Part shown: in pieces, positions 36,280-49,400 of the stretch
Layout of the letters: every line of letters begins with the position of its first letter
How positions within the stretch are numbered: the first letter of the stretch is position 1
Assembly (NCBI GenBank): GCA_034190875.2
Contig: CM067348.1
Span: 24,655,912-24,719,911, forward strand
Direction: 5' to 3'
DNA length: 64,000 bases
From: Urechis unicinctus
Lineage: Eukaryota > Annelida > Polychaeta > Xenopneusta > Urechidae
Program-made: the position numbers and the translations under genes
The notes under the pieces: generated by a model
Seen by the model: the letters and a program-made list of their open reading frames with translations, nothing else
What the model was told of the DNA's origin: nothing
Databases searched by the model: none

Positions 36280-37515
36280 CGATAATTGATGAAGCTATCT
36301 GATCAAATGCAATCCTTGCATGTGACGTTTTTAAAGATGCATGATATTCTTCACCCTGTCACTGTATTTGTTTGTTTGGGCCAAAATAGCGCATAAGATG
36401 ACACTATCAATGATTCGTTATCACAATCCAAAATATTGATCACATTTCAGAGGATACTCCGTAATAAGGCTGCACAATCAGCAGTGGTTCGTCTTGGTCC
36501 ATTCTACCTGAGGATTTGTTCCTTTTCTGAGTAACCTATCGTCCATCCACACTCTCGTTTTAAATTTTTAACTCGATAACGTTCTGAATTGACTGCTTGT
36601 TGACATTTACTTCCGATTCCGTCATTTCATGTCTAGATAATGTTGACAATCACCAATAATAGAGCTTAGAAGACAACAGCTATCAATTTCAGTTATTATG
36701 AACATGCAAATGGTTTCGTACCTATGTGGCTTTTATGAGAGATGGGTGCCAATTGATCATTGCCGTTAATTGTTGCTTTCATTGTATTGGAATAAGTATG
36801 TTCATGATGAAATGAATTCAACGTAGAATATAAAGAAGAATCGATATTGATGCCGATCAAAGAAATAAACTTGGACGGTATACTGCCTCTACAGAAATGC
36901 ATGGTTGACAATCAAACCATAATACGATCCTATTGAAATGACATCCACCAGCCAAACTAGCACAGGTTGTTTTTCAGAGAGATCAAACAACATCACAAGA
37001 TGTGCGTCAGCGTCGTCAGATTCTACTATGTTGCTTCCCACGGAAAGGTGTAAACTAATCATTATATTCAGCAGTTTGGGATCAGCAAGAAAGATTGGTC
37101 ATACATGGTAACAGCAACTATGCAATGAGGAGAGGAGAGTTTATTTTTCCAAACAAACACGTCGCATGCGGCACAGATAAATGCCCTGCGTTGATTAGGC
37201 AATTTTTGCGGTTAGTGGTATTATTTCACTCAGCCCAGTTAGAGCTTTGGATCATACAGTGGATTATCATTATAATATGACATGAGTGTTGACAATAGCA
37301 AACCAACAAGGGTTGACGTTTCTCTGTGAGTCGCCACCCTCTCAAGTTACTTGCCATTGTTTGCTTGTTTGACGCAAACAACACCTCATTCAATAAGGCG
37401 CTTGTCGCTTTGCTATGGGAAGGAGACGGACTGGGGCATGCGGAATTGCGTGGCCGGATTTTGGCTTACGCGACAAACAGGATATTTTGGGACAGGTTCT
37501 AACGGTTGATTAGAA
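36280..37515 (+). repeat. Dispersed repeat block R7, copy 2
   Basis: Best matched by 62830-64000: both run from GATGACA-TATCAAT-ATTCGTTA through CCACACTCTCGTTTTAAA, GAGAGATCAAACA and AAGGAGACGGACTGG to GGTTCTAACGGTTGATTAG. By eye roughly nine bases in ten agree. Non-coding. It leads directly into another R1-like segment. Confidence 0.85.
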
Positions 37516-37700
37516 TTCTAAATTTTCAGCAATGAAAGGACAGATTCGCTTGATCTGAGCTAACTTACACCTTTGTGACGGTTAAAGAGAATATATTCAA
37601 GACCTACCACAAGGGATGACCATAATATCAAAAAGAATAATAAGCAATTCGTGTCTGGAGAATTGCCTCGACGTTTGTATTGTTCCTTAAATCGATCCAC
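37516..37700 (+). repeat. R1-like repeat segment interrupted by the LINE
   Basis: Resembles 33275-33460 (ACCATAA-ATCAAA-AGAATAA-AAGCAATTC, then GAATTGCCT). The match stops where the LINE tail begins, which suggests insertion into an R1 copy. Confidence 0.6.
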
Positions 37701-39185
37701 ATTAGTGTTTTAGAATCCATACCATGTGTACTTGTTTCTCTTTGGCGAGGCTGTGCAAAGCATGATTTATTTCTTGAATAATGTTTGTGGAGGATTTTCT
37801 TAGAAAAGCTTGAAGCACTGATAAACTGTCGGAAAATACTACAGGCTTCTGCCGTAGATATGGAAGTTTGTTTGGAAGTCTGTTGGATTGTTGATATTTC
37901 AACTCGGGTATCCATATGCTATATGCAGATTTATCTCATATTTTGGACCCGTCACTATATATTTGTAGGTGGTTTTCATATTTATTGATTTGTTCGAGAG
38001 CAATTTGTCTGTTGTATTTACAATTTTCTTTATTTGCTTCATTGCTTAGTCGTATGTTTATTAAATCATCACAATTGTTATGCCATGGTGGAATGGGAGA
38101 GACTTTGGTTGGTTCTATTTCTGATTTGTCAGATTCCTCATACTGCTTTACTACTTCGTATAATGGTTTTATTTTACACTTGGAGAAGTGACTGTGCCAT
38201 GTTTCTTGGAATACGCTCTTATTTGGTAATTTGTATGCTTTACTTTTGATATAATATTGCAAAATCTGTTTCTGTCTCTGCAAGTGCAGTGGTATCTCTG
38301 CCGTGTTTGATAATAAGGCAGACATTGGGGTTGATTTGCGAGTATAGTTAATAATTCGGAGACATTTTGTCTGTATATTGTCAGGTTTCTTAAACCGTAA
38401 ATTAGATGCATTGTGTAAAGTTGGTGCTCCATAATTCAGGTGACTTTTTACAGTCGCATTGTATATTTGTGTCAAGGTTGTTTTTCCTACACTTCACGCT
38501 TGCCCACTTATCATCCTCATAATATTCATGTATCTTTCACTTTTGTTTCTTATATATTCGATATGCTTATTCCAGGTCAATTTTGAGTCAAATATCATTC
38601 CTAGGAATTTTTACTTATCGGTTTGGGGAAGATTTTCATAATTCAACTCAATGAATATTTATCCTTAAATCATTGCCTTCCAAAACCCATAACCATTGAT
38701 TATGAGTGGGAAAATTTAACACCCAATTTAGATCCCCAATGTGAATCTTGTTTTGTAGCCTTGTGCATATTTCTTTAGATTTTTTCCAAATTTCATATAT
38801 TGCTGTATCATCAGCATATAGTGATGCTTTCTGGTTTGATGGAATGTCATTTATGATAATAATGAAAAGTAGAGGACTCATAACACTGCCTTGAGGGGTA
38901 ATATTTAGGACTAGGTATTCACCATTGAGAATGATCTTGTTTGGTTCCCCGCCCATGGCACGGTTAATTTCCTCTTTCATTTTAATAGGGTGGACTTTAG
39001 TGATATTCACTTCAGAAGAAAAGATATGAACCGAAACGAGATTTTCATGACGGATTTCTATATTGATAGTGTCCACTGAGAAAATGGAGCTTTCTTCAGA
39101 AGGCGCAGAGGAACTTGAACAATGTCTACGTTTATTTTGGACTATATGGAAGTCCATTCCATCATCAATTACTAACTTCTTCTTT
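37690..39185 (-). mobile_element. LINE deletion derivative: ORF1 start fused to RT/RNase H
   Basis: On the minus strand, one 169-codon frame (39157-38648) starts MDFHIVQNKRRH and continues through a segment like LINE ORF1 (VHPIKMKEEINRAMGGEP, then GEYLVLNI). It then passes without a stop into reverse transcriptase: TPQGSVMSPLLF and ASLYADDTAIYE, with the catalytic YADD intact. Further along come KFLGMIFDSKLTWNKHI (about 38600), YNATVKSHLNYGA (about 38455) and the RNase H signatures IYSDGSK (about 37943) and FSDSLSVLQAF (about 37825). The rest of ORF1, the endonuclease and the first half of the RT are absent. An element with RNase H fits the I/Nimb-like group of LINEs. Several frame changes follow, so it is non-autonomous and dead. 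Its 3' end abuts an R1 repeat copy at about 37690. Confidence 0.82.
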
Positions 39186-39599
39186 TAAGGTAGTGCATTA
39201 GTCATAATGGCCCAAATTACTACAAGAAGCATTCAGCAAAAGAAATATATAGAGGTGCTTGCCAAAGCGGAACCTGGATGTTTATCCGCCAACGAATAGA
39301 GATACGCTATGGTACTGCCACTGCGTTAAGGCTATCTTATCGTCCATCAATCACAGTCTGTCTGTAATTGCTGAGGCAAGCTGGACGCAATTACAGCCGT
39401 CGCTATGCAACCATTTGCGGTTAAGTTATATTCAGCTTACATTTATATCTTCTCAATTTCCCTTTCTTGCAAACATTCAGAAGCAATAAAACTCTATATT
39501 CTTAATACATTCAAATAACAATCTATTATTTTCTTTCTTCATTATCGCCCCCGTACTTTTTGAAAGAAGGTATATTTGTGTCAATCTGTTGTCTGGTAT

Positions 39600-39870
39600 C
39601 TGGATATTCATAGTCGTTAGAGTTCATAGCGGCCTTTTTGAGGGGATGCCACCAGGAGCACATGGGTCGTTCTATTCACTTTACTATCGAGGCAATATAT
39701 GTTATGGCCCACTATGGTGTAATCTTTCGAAGCAAATACATTTTAGCCAGCATCAACTGAAGGCGAGAAATCGATTGGACGCACGCGTGGCTTTCATGGC
39801 ATGTTATTGCCCAGCAGGAGGATTATTCGACCATCACACTTCGTCTGAAAAAAATTATGCTGTGTAAGAT
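39600..39870 (+). repeat. Diverged dispersed repeat, copy 1
   Basis: Weakly similar to 46240-46470 (ATGGGT-GTT-T-TTCACTT-ACTA, then GGATTATTCGACCA). Old and short; family unknown. Confidence 0.45.
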
Positions 39871-42227
39871 GCTGCAATGCATAACTGAAAGCATGGTTTG
39901 CAGCTATTAATTTTGTAATAATTTTGTGATATATTCTTGATCGCCTGAAAGTTTCATAGCTGACTTGAGATCAATATAATAACCAATGATGGACATCGAC
40001 GTCGAATCCTAATCGAGCGTCGATTGGGTGTCAGCCATGAAGACTACTGCTTTGGATTCAATAACCGCCCACATGACACCAATATCATACGTAATTTAAT
40101 CGAAAATTGCTCTCTTATATAAATGAATTCTGATGGCTAAAATTCTTTTGCAAGAGCTTATTAAAGAAGATAGTCTTTGTGGAATATCCGATCATAAAGT
40201 TGCATTACTAGCATATTGCAGATAAATAACATCTTAATCAACACTGCGGGGGGACTAATGCAGGTGTGGGTTGAGCAAAGTTCACTTGGCTTATCTTAAT
40301 AACGTCCATAAATATAATTAAAAGCAGCTATGTATCAAGCTGTGTAATCTAATGGCCTCAGACCTAGCCACCTACAAGTCACAATCACAAAGTCTGCGCA
40401 ACAAGTTGCGCGATATACCAATCGAGATAATCTTATCATATACTGCAAGATAATACAGTAATATTGTCATTTACATATTTGGTTATCTAGAATTGCTTAG
40501 AAAAATATGTTAAACGATCCTTTGACTACATTTTTGAAAGAGTACACAACTACGCTTATGAGTAATGTGGCGACATGCTTTTAGGCGTTTACTTCTTCCG
40601 ATGGCAGGATTCATCGGCTAGCAAGCATTATATCATAGAAGATCCATTCATGAATCCTCTGCTTCTCCAGCAATGAACACATTGTCTGTCACAGTCATCA
40701 CCAGAGCTGAAGTAACTATAGCGTTATTCCATCGACCCAAGGTGGCGGCTAGCCCACAGCAAAAGCTTTCACTAAACTAATCTTCATTTATTTATATCAA
40801 TGCTCCGCCAGTCAAATCACCAAGCGCATATATTAGAGTTAATATTACGTGCTTAGTACAGTTAAGTACCCCTCACTCAGACATGCCGCATAGCACGTCG
40901 TGCGGATCAATATGACCAAAATAGCTCTTGACTTGACGATACCCAGATGGGTTGATGAATGGGTGGAGGGATCGACGAACGTATAAAGGAATGGACGGGT
41001 CGCTATTTGTCCAGTACCACAAAATGATGAATGGATTCATCTTCAAGCAAAAAGCCGACAAGTTTCTAAATTGACGTTTTGGAAATGTAAAGAATCCCAT
41101 TTCCTCTATGATATTTTTTAACATACATCACAGGCTTGTGCTGTTTACGAACTACAGGGAGGAATCCGTTCAATCATGCATTTCCAATTCGTGTACTTCG
41201 GCAACGCTGCAGGTAAATACAATTCAACATTTAATATGCAAAAAAACAGCTCCGCGGAACGTATTTCATAAGGGCTGGCGAATTCATTGTTCCAGTTAGC
41301 TAAATAAAACGCAAGCATGTATTACTGGGTCATTTGGGCTAAACATATTCCGTATCATAGCAACGGTGATATATTTGGCGATAGAGGAATAACAATAGTA
41401 GTTCATCTTGGCCCGTACATCCTAAGCTGTTGCACGATGTCATATTTGTTGCTCGCGCCTCTGACAACAATAGAAAGTACGCAGGTGCTCTGCAATAATA
41501 ATTGTCACCTCAATTACCGTGAAGTACTATTGTGCACCAATAAGCCATGGAATATGTAATGTTTATGAAGTAGTTATCAGAATCGTGCGAGTTATATAAT
41601 TTGTACGCACACAGTAAAACAGCAATCAATTAGTAACAGCCTTATGCTGAATAGCCGAATCAAAATACACAATGATCTGTTCTACATCGGAACATCAAAT
41701 AACGTCGCATTAATGTATTTAATCCAGACTCAGACCAAGTAATTGAACTAGATTAGATATATAAAGTGCATTGTTTTGATCTGAGGAGTATTCGTTGATT
41801 ACAGCTACATTGAATAAGAATGTCGCATGGCTCCACACAGCTAAAAACAAACACCTCATTCCTACTCACCTATGGCGTTTGGTGCAGATATGTTATTTGC
41901 TTATAGATTTAATAATTCATGTTATCGACATGCACTGTGATCAGCGGCAGACGATAATTCGTGGCATTTCCTCGATTGCCTAGAGAGATGTATTTAAAAA
42001 TTAAACACCAAATAATATGGTGTTACTTAGCTAAGTATATTTTAAACCAATGACAGAAGGTGTGCCTCGGCCAATTGAATCCATGCTATTTGACATAGGA
42101 CCAGCTATTTCGAGGATTGAAATTAACCATCTGACAAACATTGCGTTGCATATATTACTGCCTTTCACAATATGTATTAGTAGATATTCTTTGACAGCTC
42201 TCTGACAGCAATGAATTGACAGATTAG

Positions 42228-42638
42228 CTATTTGTGGTTTCTTCTACGTTGGAATACATAGAGAGGAGTCACTGAGAAAAATGGGAGAGGGTGAAACGTC
42301 CTTGCCCTGTGCCCCGGGAGGACGATGAGGGAGAATGCAATCAGAACACACCACGATGTGATGTTTAGAAGATCAGCCATAGGCAAAAGACTTCTAAAAA
42401 ACCTACTGGCAACAATATGGCGTTCTTTTGCTTGGCTGTATCTGTGTTGTTTGGGGGCATCACACCACAGGGCCCTATGCTGAAATGAAATACTGATGTC
42501 TTCATTTAAGATAACGTGTGACACATCGGCTGTTGTATCATAGCCCATGTACTTCTCGTTTCGCTGACTATCGTCATAATATTTCATATTTGCTTTAACT
42601 ACAGATGTATCCATATTTTGAGAGATAAAAAACTGCAC
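42228..42638 (-). CDS. Unrecognised 136-codon open frame
   Basis: A minus-strand frame starting MQFFISQNMDTSVV, with a polar N-terminal half and a hydrophobic stretch near residues 100-115 (WCVLIAFSLIVL) that could be a membrane segment. It is longer than chance frames nearby, but no known motif, no upstream promoter and no paired exon are visible. It may be a fossil exon or simply a long random frame. Confidence 0.2.
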   Translation of the reverse strand: MQFFISQNMDTSVVKANMKYYDDSQRNEKYMGYDTTADVSHVILNEDISISFQHRALWCDAPKQHRYSQAKERHIVASRFFRSLLPMADLLNITSWCVLIAFSLIVLPGHRARTFHPLPFFSVTPLYVFQRRRNHK

Positions 42639-43653
42639 AAGCTAAAGAAAGACCAAAAAGACGATTTAAAAAAGCAATTCTAAGTGATTCTTTTGCGCGC
42701 CGAAAGCAATTTATGTCAGCTTCAACTGTTACTGTCCCTTGATAGCAGGGTTAATGTGATGCTCAGAGTGATATATATCAAAAGTCCGGTGCCGGAATAG
42801 AGTAATCCTTCACTCATCACATAGCAATCCTCGTACAACGGTCGCACTACCAGTGGCGTGAGTGGATACGTGCTAGTTGACGAAGAACGACGAAAAAATC
42901 GTCAACGGTCGAATTAATGCATCAGCTCTTCTGACAATAACACTCCAGTGCGCATTACTCATTAATGATTGGGACTCCGTGTCCACTTTGACATGTTAGC
43001 AGGGACGATCGTTTGCTTAGTAAAATTTCCCATTAGCGCAGTAACCTTGCCTCAATTTCTCTCCTGTCTGAAGAGAAAATCTATCAAGTGCGTCGTCGTC
43101 ATGCAAACTCTTCAACACAAAAGTGATGCTCTAGATGGGTTCATGCAATTTCTTGACCAAACCGAACGACGTACAAAATTCCATGTACAACTGCCTCCTA
43201 ACGCAATCATGTAATTCGGAACATATTGCCATAATCATAAAGGAGCTTATTTATATCAGAGATGGGGATTCATTATCCGTGCTGACCGAACATGAAGCTG
43301 ACGCTATGTGTTTAGCTGTTTTATTTGTCTCGTTTTCGTGTATGTGTTTTTGTTGTTGCTGAAATCAATAATGTTCCTGTACATTTGCTAAAAGAAATAT
43401 AGACTATTGTTATCATTATCATAATGATCCGTCATTATGATGAACAGGTCCCTGCAAGTCGTGTTACTCCACGCATTTGCTTAACGATGCACTATACGCG
43501 CCACGTCAATTTATTATTGGTTATGTGATTTAAATGGCACTCTCAGCTTGTCAACACGGATGATGTAGTGTTGGTGTGCGATTCTGTAAAATTATGCCAA
43601 ACATTTATTTTTGATATGGCTGTTTTTGAATTCCGTTTATATTATGCATGCAT

Positions 43654-43674
43654 GACCTTTTCAGTGAAAAGGTC
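43654..43674. other. Near-perfect 21-nt palindrome
   Basis: GACCTTTTCA and TGAAAAGGTC flank a single central base, close to the scaffold gap. No function is implied by the surroundings. Confidence 0.55.
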
Positions 43675-43741
43675 TCAACACGAGAACTGCATATTGCGCG
43701 GTCGAACCCAAGGCTAACCTAATCAGTGATCTACATTTAAT

Positions 43742-43841
43742 NNNNNNNNNNNNNNNNNNNNNNNNNNNNNNNNNNNNNNNNNNNNNNNNNNNNNNNNNNN
43801 NNNNNNNNNNNNNNNNNNNNNNNNNNNNNNNNNNNNNNNNN
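43742..43841. other. Assembly gap (100 N)
   Basis: Exactly 100 consecutive N, a conventional placeholder for a gap of unknown size. Continuity across it is an assembly inference. Confidence 1.
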
Positions 43842-45833
43842 TAGCTTTCACGTGTGCAGTTAATGATGCCTGTGCGTCCGATGAGTGGCCAAAATACTAT
43901 TCAACAAGCAGTCAATCATATATTTCAACTCAAAGTGCTTTGAAAACGACGAATATTTAAACAGAGCATATTAATTAAAAACGTTTGACTACAGTTTAAG
44001 TTTGAAGAAATTTTTTTTTGTAGTTGAACGATTACTGGCCGATTGATAATGATTTGAGAAAGAAGTTTACAATGGGATTGACCTACCAGAATGTAAACTT
44101 TTGTACGATACGTCAAAGAATGGATCACAAGAAATGCATTACAATTTGAAGTATCGTTTTATTGATGTAATTTTGTGGGAAGAGAAAAAGAGCGGGCTAG
44201 TTTGTAAGTGCTTATTTTAGTTCTGAGTGAATGATTCTGACGATGTTGATAACAATAACATGAGAACATTTAAAGAGGGCATCGCTGCGTTTGCATACCA
44301 TGTTGTCATATTCACGACACGCTCGATCCAGAAAGAAACTGAAGAGATTTACGACAGTGATGATGCATAGTCGGAATTTCATCGACCATTATATGCCGGA
44401 AAGCTCATATATCAACGAGTACGAGGCCAAGTGTGTTCTAACAATGTATCAAGAGGTAGCCTTTTTTATAGTCATAACGCATATGACAAACATACACCCG
44501 GATCAGACACGAATGGGGTTGATATTACAAGGTGTAGAGGTAAGCTCTTATATTCTGTTAAAGGATGGATGGATGGCATATAATAATTGTCTGACAATGC
44601 CATCACAGGTGGCACAAATATCATTAAATCTTACTGTCGTTTTTATTGCAATAAGCTGCACAAGCAGCCGTGTTAATTCATTCATCCTAACTAGACAAAG
44701 ATCGCAATTATGTTCGCAGTACAGGATGCCAATTGTAGCTTTCAATGACATCGGTACAACAGAAAGCACTATTGTCCAATAATAAGGGTGTACATTTTCC
44801 TCTTCTATAAAGCCAAGATTGTCCACGTGGACATTTGATCTTGTGCCATCACTTGCCTTTAAATGTGGTCATTGACGCAATTGCCTTGCAGCAACTTCTC
44901 TCCTGTCTTAATTCCCCTCACAGAACGAACACTGTCGCAGTCAAGGAGCTAATAATTCAACGCACGTGTGCGTCCACGATTTAAGAAAGAACCGATCAAA
45001 AAAGCTTCAGATACAATGATGATATACTTTGTCGTCGATTTCAATGAAAACATTAATACATCGAACAGAGATTGAATTCTTTATCACACAACATGCATAT
45101 GATAAAGCGTTATAGGAGTAGCGTGATTTATGGATGTAAAGACGCCACGAATGTTGTAACGCGTAATCTTATGGTACCAGTCAATTTTATAAGAGTTAGA
45201 CGAGAAATTATAAAATCAACAAACTATTTCGATTTAAGGGGGCCTTATCTCCAAAAGCGTGATATCAGCCATTGTCTCTAGGGGATACTTCTATGCAGGA
45301 AGTCGAATTTATCAGTGCAACCATTCACTTACTCTCATTTCTATGCTTTTCAATAGCGATATCACGCCTTTGTATTGTGTTGGAATGTCAACACTTACAC
45401 CTAACCTGCCAACCAATAATTATGGATGTAAATCTGCCGATGCAGCATCAATGTTTACACAGGGATACGCTGACGCCTGTTTGGACATACAGGTAAGAAC
45501 ACAAAGCAGCGCAAGTATTTCTGGTAAATGCACTTAGCCAAAATGAATTTACTTGCTTCATGTAACAGTATGAAGAAGATATTGGTATGCTGCCAGGCAA
45601 ATGACGAATCGACCATATTGTGCTTTAAGACCTTTTATCACTCCGTTGATTGACGTCAAGTTAAAGCAAGTCATCCCACCAGCTTGCCATTTAAAAGAAC
45701 TTTTATTATGAATTGGAAGCATCAAATGCCCATTGATAGTTGTTTTATATTTAAGAACGTTGGGTACTTGCCTCGTGTGGTTTAGCCAAGGACGACGACC
45801 TGGGCCATGATTCGCACCCTAAGCGAAATAGAC
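43842..45833. other. Gene-poor stretch right of the scaffold gap
   Basis: Contains a 163-codon plus-strand frame (44291-44782) with no recognisable motif and overlapping frames on the other strand. I do not support it as a gene. Confidence 0.4.
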
Positions 45834-46133
45834 CTAGTGATATTGTGAGAGTAAATTGGCGCTATACTTTGATGCCATTAAGCCATTCTGCCTTAACTCA
45901 TTACATATTGCATAAAGTTTTCCTTCCTTATCCTTTGTGTGTGCTTTTTGATAGTTATAGGGGACACAGCGGTGAAGGAAGATGTATTCCAGGCTAAGCA
46001 GTCCTGGATCACATCGACTGCACTTATCGTTTCGAGTTGAAGCATAGTCCAAAGTAAGTGTCTTGTCTATAATATGGGCAAATAATCGATCTACAGTGGA
46101 TCCTTCGAGACTGAGAGCACTGTATTCATTCAC
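45834..46133 (-). mobile_element. Possible LINE C-terminal tail fragment
   Basis: The minus-strand frame contains C-SRC followed by SLEYIFLHRCVPYNYQKA. This resembles the C-x2-C ... HiLl-x-C zinc-binding tail after RNase H in I-type and related LINEs. No RT or RNase H is visible beside it. A chance resemblance is possible. Confidence 0.4.
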
Positions 46134-46239
46134 ATTTCATTAATTTCTATTTAAATCGTTTTTATAGACATTAATAGCGATTGAGTCGCTGCATATGCAC
46201 TTATATGCGCTAATATGACCATCACACGACATTCTACTG

Positions 46240-46470
46240 TGGTGTGACACGTGCCAGCTGCGGTACATAGTGGATGGGATTGCCAGCAAGGACAAATGGG
46301 TTGTTTTGTTCACTTCACTACTTAAGCAGTATTATTTCTGGTCCACTAGCTGTGCTATCCCCTCACATAAAACGAGGATATGTTATCTTGAACAGCAGGC
46401 CATTAATCATTGCAGGGCTGGCTTTAATGGCCATTAAGGGATAATTCGACCAATACAGCTTGATTGCGCA
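46240..46470 (+). repeat. Diverged dispersed repeat, copy 2
   Basis: Shares GTGCC-G-GCGGTA-A-AGTGGAT-GATTGCCA and AAATGGGT with 50578-50630, and later phrases with 39640-39840. Confidence 0.45.
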
Positions 46471-49400
46471 CGCGCGCTTCCCGGTGATTGTTTAAAACAC
46501 GGAAATGTGACAGATGCTGTTATACATAACTGAGAACATTATGTCCACCGGCCAAAGATATTTCAATAACATATAGCATGATGAAAAGCTCCTCAAATGT
46601 TGGCAATGTCATGACAATATCATAGTTGTCATAAATAAGTCGACATCGAACTTTTGAAACGCCCCATAATTCCAGAAGACATTCAGTGTGTTCTCATTGG
46701 ACGCAGAGCACAACACTGTACATGACGTCACATAAAACCGAGGGTGCGTTTCACAAGCCAGTTTCATGAGCCAGACGCGCGCAACTAAGGTCAATCCGGG
46801 TCACAACCATTGCGTTGACTGGTCACGAATATTAACGAACGTGTCTAATGAATATTCCGATGCACCAGTTTTAGACTTTGTCTTTTCGTAGACTCTACGG
46901 CGAGAAGCGTAACGGAACTCCTCGAGTCTTGGACGCAGACTAGCCTTTGGCAGCATCAACGCGGTTTGATTTTTATACCCCCACCCTCTCCTAAACAGAT
47001 TCACTGATATGTACTATTGTTTGCGATGAATTACTGATCCAGTGTAAAACACAACTTATAGTTGAGCGATCGCATGGATAAAATTATATAATGATTAATG
47101 GGTTAATACATGCAAAGATGGATCGGCAGATGTATAGGTGTGAATATTAAACAAATCGAATAATGGCTGAATGCTGTGTTAATATATTAGTACAATTGCT
47201 GAAAAGGGCAAACGTTTTAAAAACCTAAATCATGCCCACTTGGAATACACGAATTAATCCCTACTTTCATTACCCGTTTGTGTCTTGTTTTTAGTTTTTG
47301 GCTATTTGCAATGAAAGCGGTATATTAACATGGGCCTGATAAATCATGGGCACTATTGATGTAAGTCAATACGGCACAAAAAGACGCTTCAGTTCATTGT
47401 TACCAAATGCAAAGTTTATCAGTTTGACTACAATGAAAATGAGTCACAGTTACTTACACAACTGGCTCTTATTACTAATACCCTAGTTTGTGTATCAATA
47501 TGCAGTCTTTGATCTTAAACATGTGATATTAATATATATTGACATGCTAAAGTCAATATGTTGTCGTCACGATAACATCATCGTATCAACATTAACTGCG
47601 TAGCAGTTATGTCCGTCCAGTAAATAGTAATGTGTGCTTCAAAGAACCACCTGTCTGAACGGAGATTGTAGCAATCACATGAGGTATGTTTCGTCTACAG
47701 TAGGGTCATTTCCGACAGATTCAAGAGTGTGGCAATAAATTTTGCCTTTGTGCAACAGCTATTTAGGTTGCAGATATGTTCGGTTCTAAGCATTTATGGA
47801 TATTAATCATGGGAAATTATTTCCAGTATGAATCTTGTTTTTCCTCAAGTTGGTCGTAATATATGTACATATGTATATATTGCCCTAGTGAGAATCTACC
47901 TAGAATCACAATTTGAATTGTGGACATAAACATGAATGATTATACATAGCTTTGAGGAAAGTCCTGCACCACTGAATGTCATTTTCAGAAATGTAATGTT
48001 TGTCGATTTGCCACATAACTCCTGTCCGTTTACGATAATTAACTGCTTTTGTCGATCTGTTGATAAGATATCCTTCAAGCATTACACATTGTTTGCCCAG
48101 GGAAGGAACAAATTACAATCTGTCGTGGCAAAACTTTCTCCCAGTGGCAATATCGAGGGGCTGCTTTATTTTCATCATCCATTCATTGCAACTGCCAAAA
48201 ACTCTTGCTGTTATGTGGCATTTTGACCCTTTTCGTACTCTCCAAACCTTCTGAGATGATAAGAAAATATAAGATTATAGATATTGTCATAATCTTGAAC
48301 ACCCAAGTGAAAGTATAACTAGTAACCTCCTCATGAAGCTTAAATACCGCTCAATTAGCTACATTTCAGTGTACCATAGCTACCTATGAATAACACCTGA
48401 GCAACATGAAAACATATATTGCTGCAAATCGATTCAAATTGTAACTCAAAACATATCATGAACGCGCGCTGATGTCACATGAGGTACAATGCGGTAGTAT
48501 ATATCAAAGGGGTTTCAACGCATATCTGTGGCCCATTTGTGGTGCTGATGGCGCATTGTGGGTGGCAATTGATGGCGGCTTGTGGAGGGGGATGGGGTAG
48601 TGATGAAGTGTTTGGAATGATTTTATAAGGAGTTGAGATTTCAGCTCACTTGTGGCGACAAACATTCTGAAGACGGTTTTAGCCCTCTTGTTTGACTTCT
48701 TTATACAATAACAGTTTCCGCACCAATACGTTGCCTTCCATGTGGGTAATTAGGGTCTTGTGTGTTGGCTGGAGGCTACTGTTGAGTTCAACACCAATTG
48801 GTCAACACTTTTAGGTCCTGCTTGAAGTGATTAAAAACATGCACGCATTACCTGGTGGGATGGTAACAGTAGCATTAAGATGGTTGGTGAATTGTGGAAT
48901 GGGGACCTGGTGAAGTGTTGCAGAAGTACAGGCGAGGGCCAGCATGCTTGCTGCAGATCATTTTAATTGCTGTCTGCACTGTCCAGTATATATCAGTCTA
49001 TGGCGGACGTGTGACACGCAGCATGTACTACAAAGAGTGGATTGAATTGCCAAGAGAAACAGATGGGTTGTTAGTATTGTATATTCGTGCCAACATTCAA
49101 CAGAAAACAGCTAATTTCACTGTTACTGTGACCTAATTTCCAAAAAGTCTTGAGGGTTCGTTCGATAATTACAGGATCTTAGTGACAGGCCACGAGTGTT
49201 TATCGACTATAATTGTGTTAGATATTTTTTCCAAAAATTTGGGGATAAAAGTAAGGTTTTGGATGAATCATTAAATGCGGCTCATCACCCTTGTAAATAT
49301 TGCAAAAGAACACTGCATCGACTGTGACAATATTCTAAACAACAGATTGGACCATGCGCACTATTATACTATTTGATAGCGTAGTTGACAATAACTAGAC

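Larger units (their letters stand above)
39186..43741. other. Gene-poor stretch left of the scaffold gap
   Basis: No gene that I can defend. It contains a repeat segment at 39600-39870 related to 46240-46470, an unrecognised 136-codon frame at 42228-42638, and a segment near 43020-43080 weakly like 44860-44920 (TTGCCT-CAA-TTCTCTCCTGTCT). Confidence 0.4.

Noticed and set aside
44291-44782. 163-codon plus-strand frame
   Set aside because: No motif, strong overlap with a 92-codon frame on the other strand, no splice or promoter context; best read as a chance frame.
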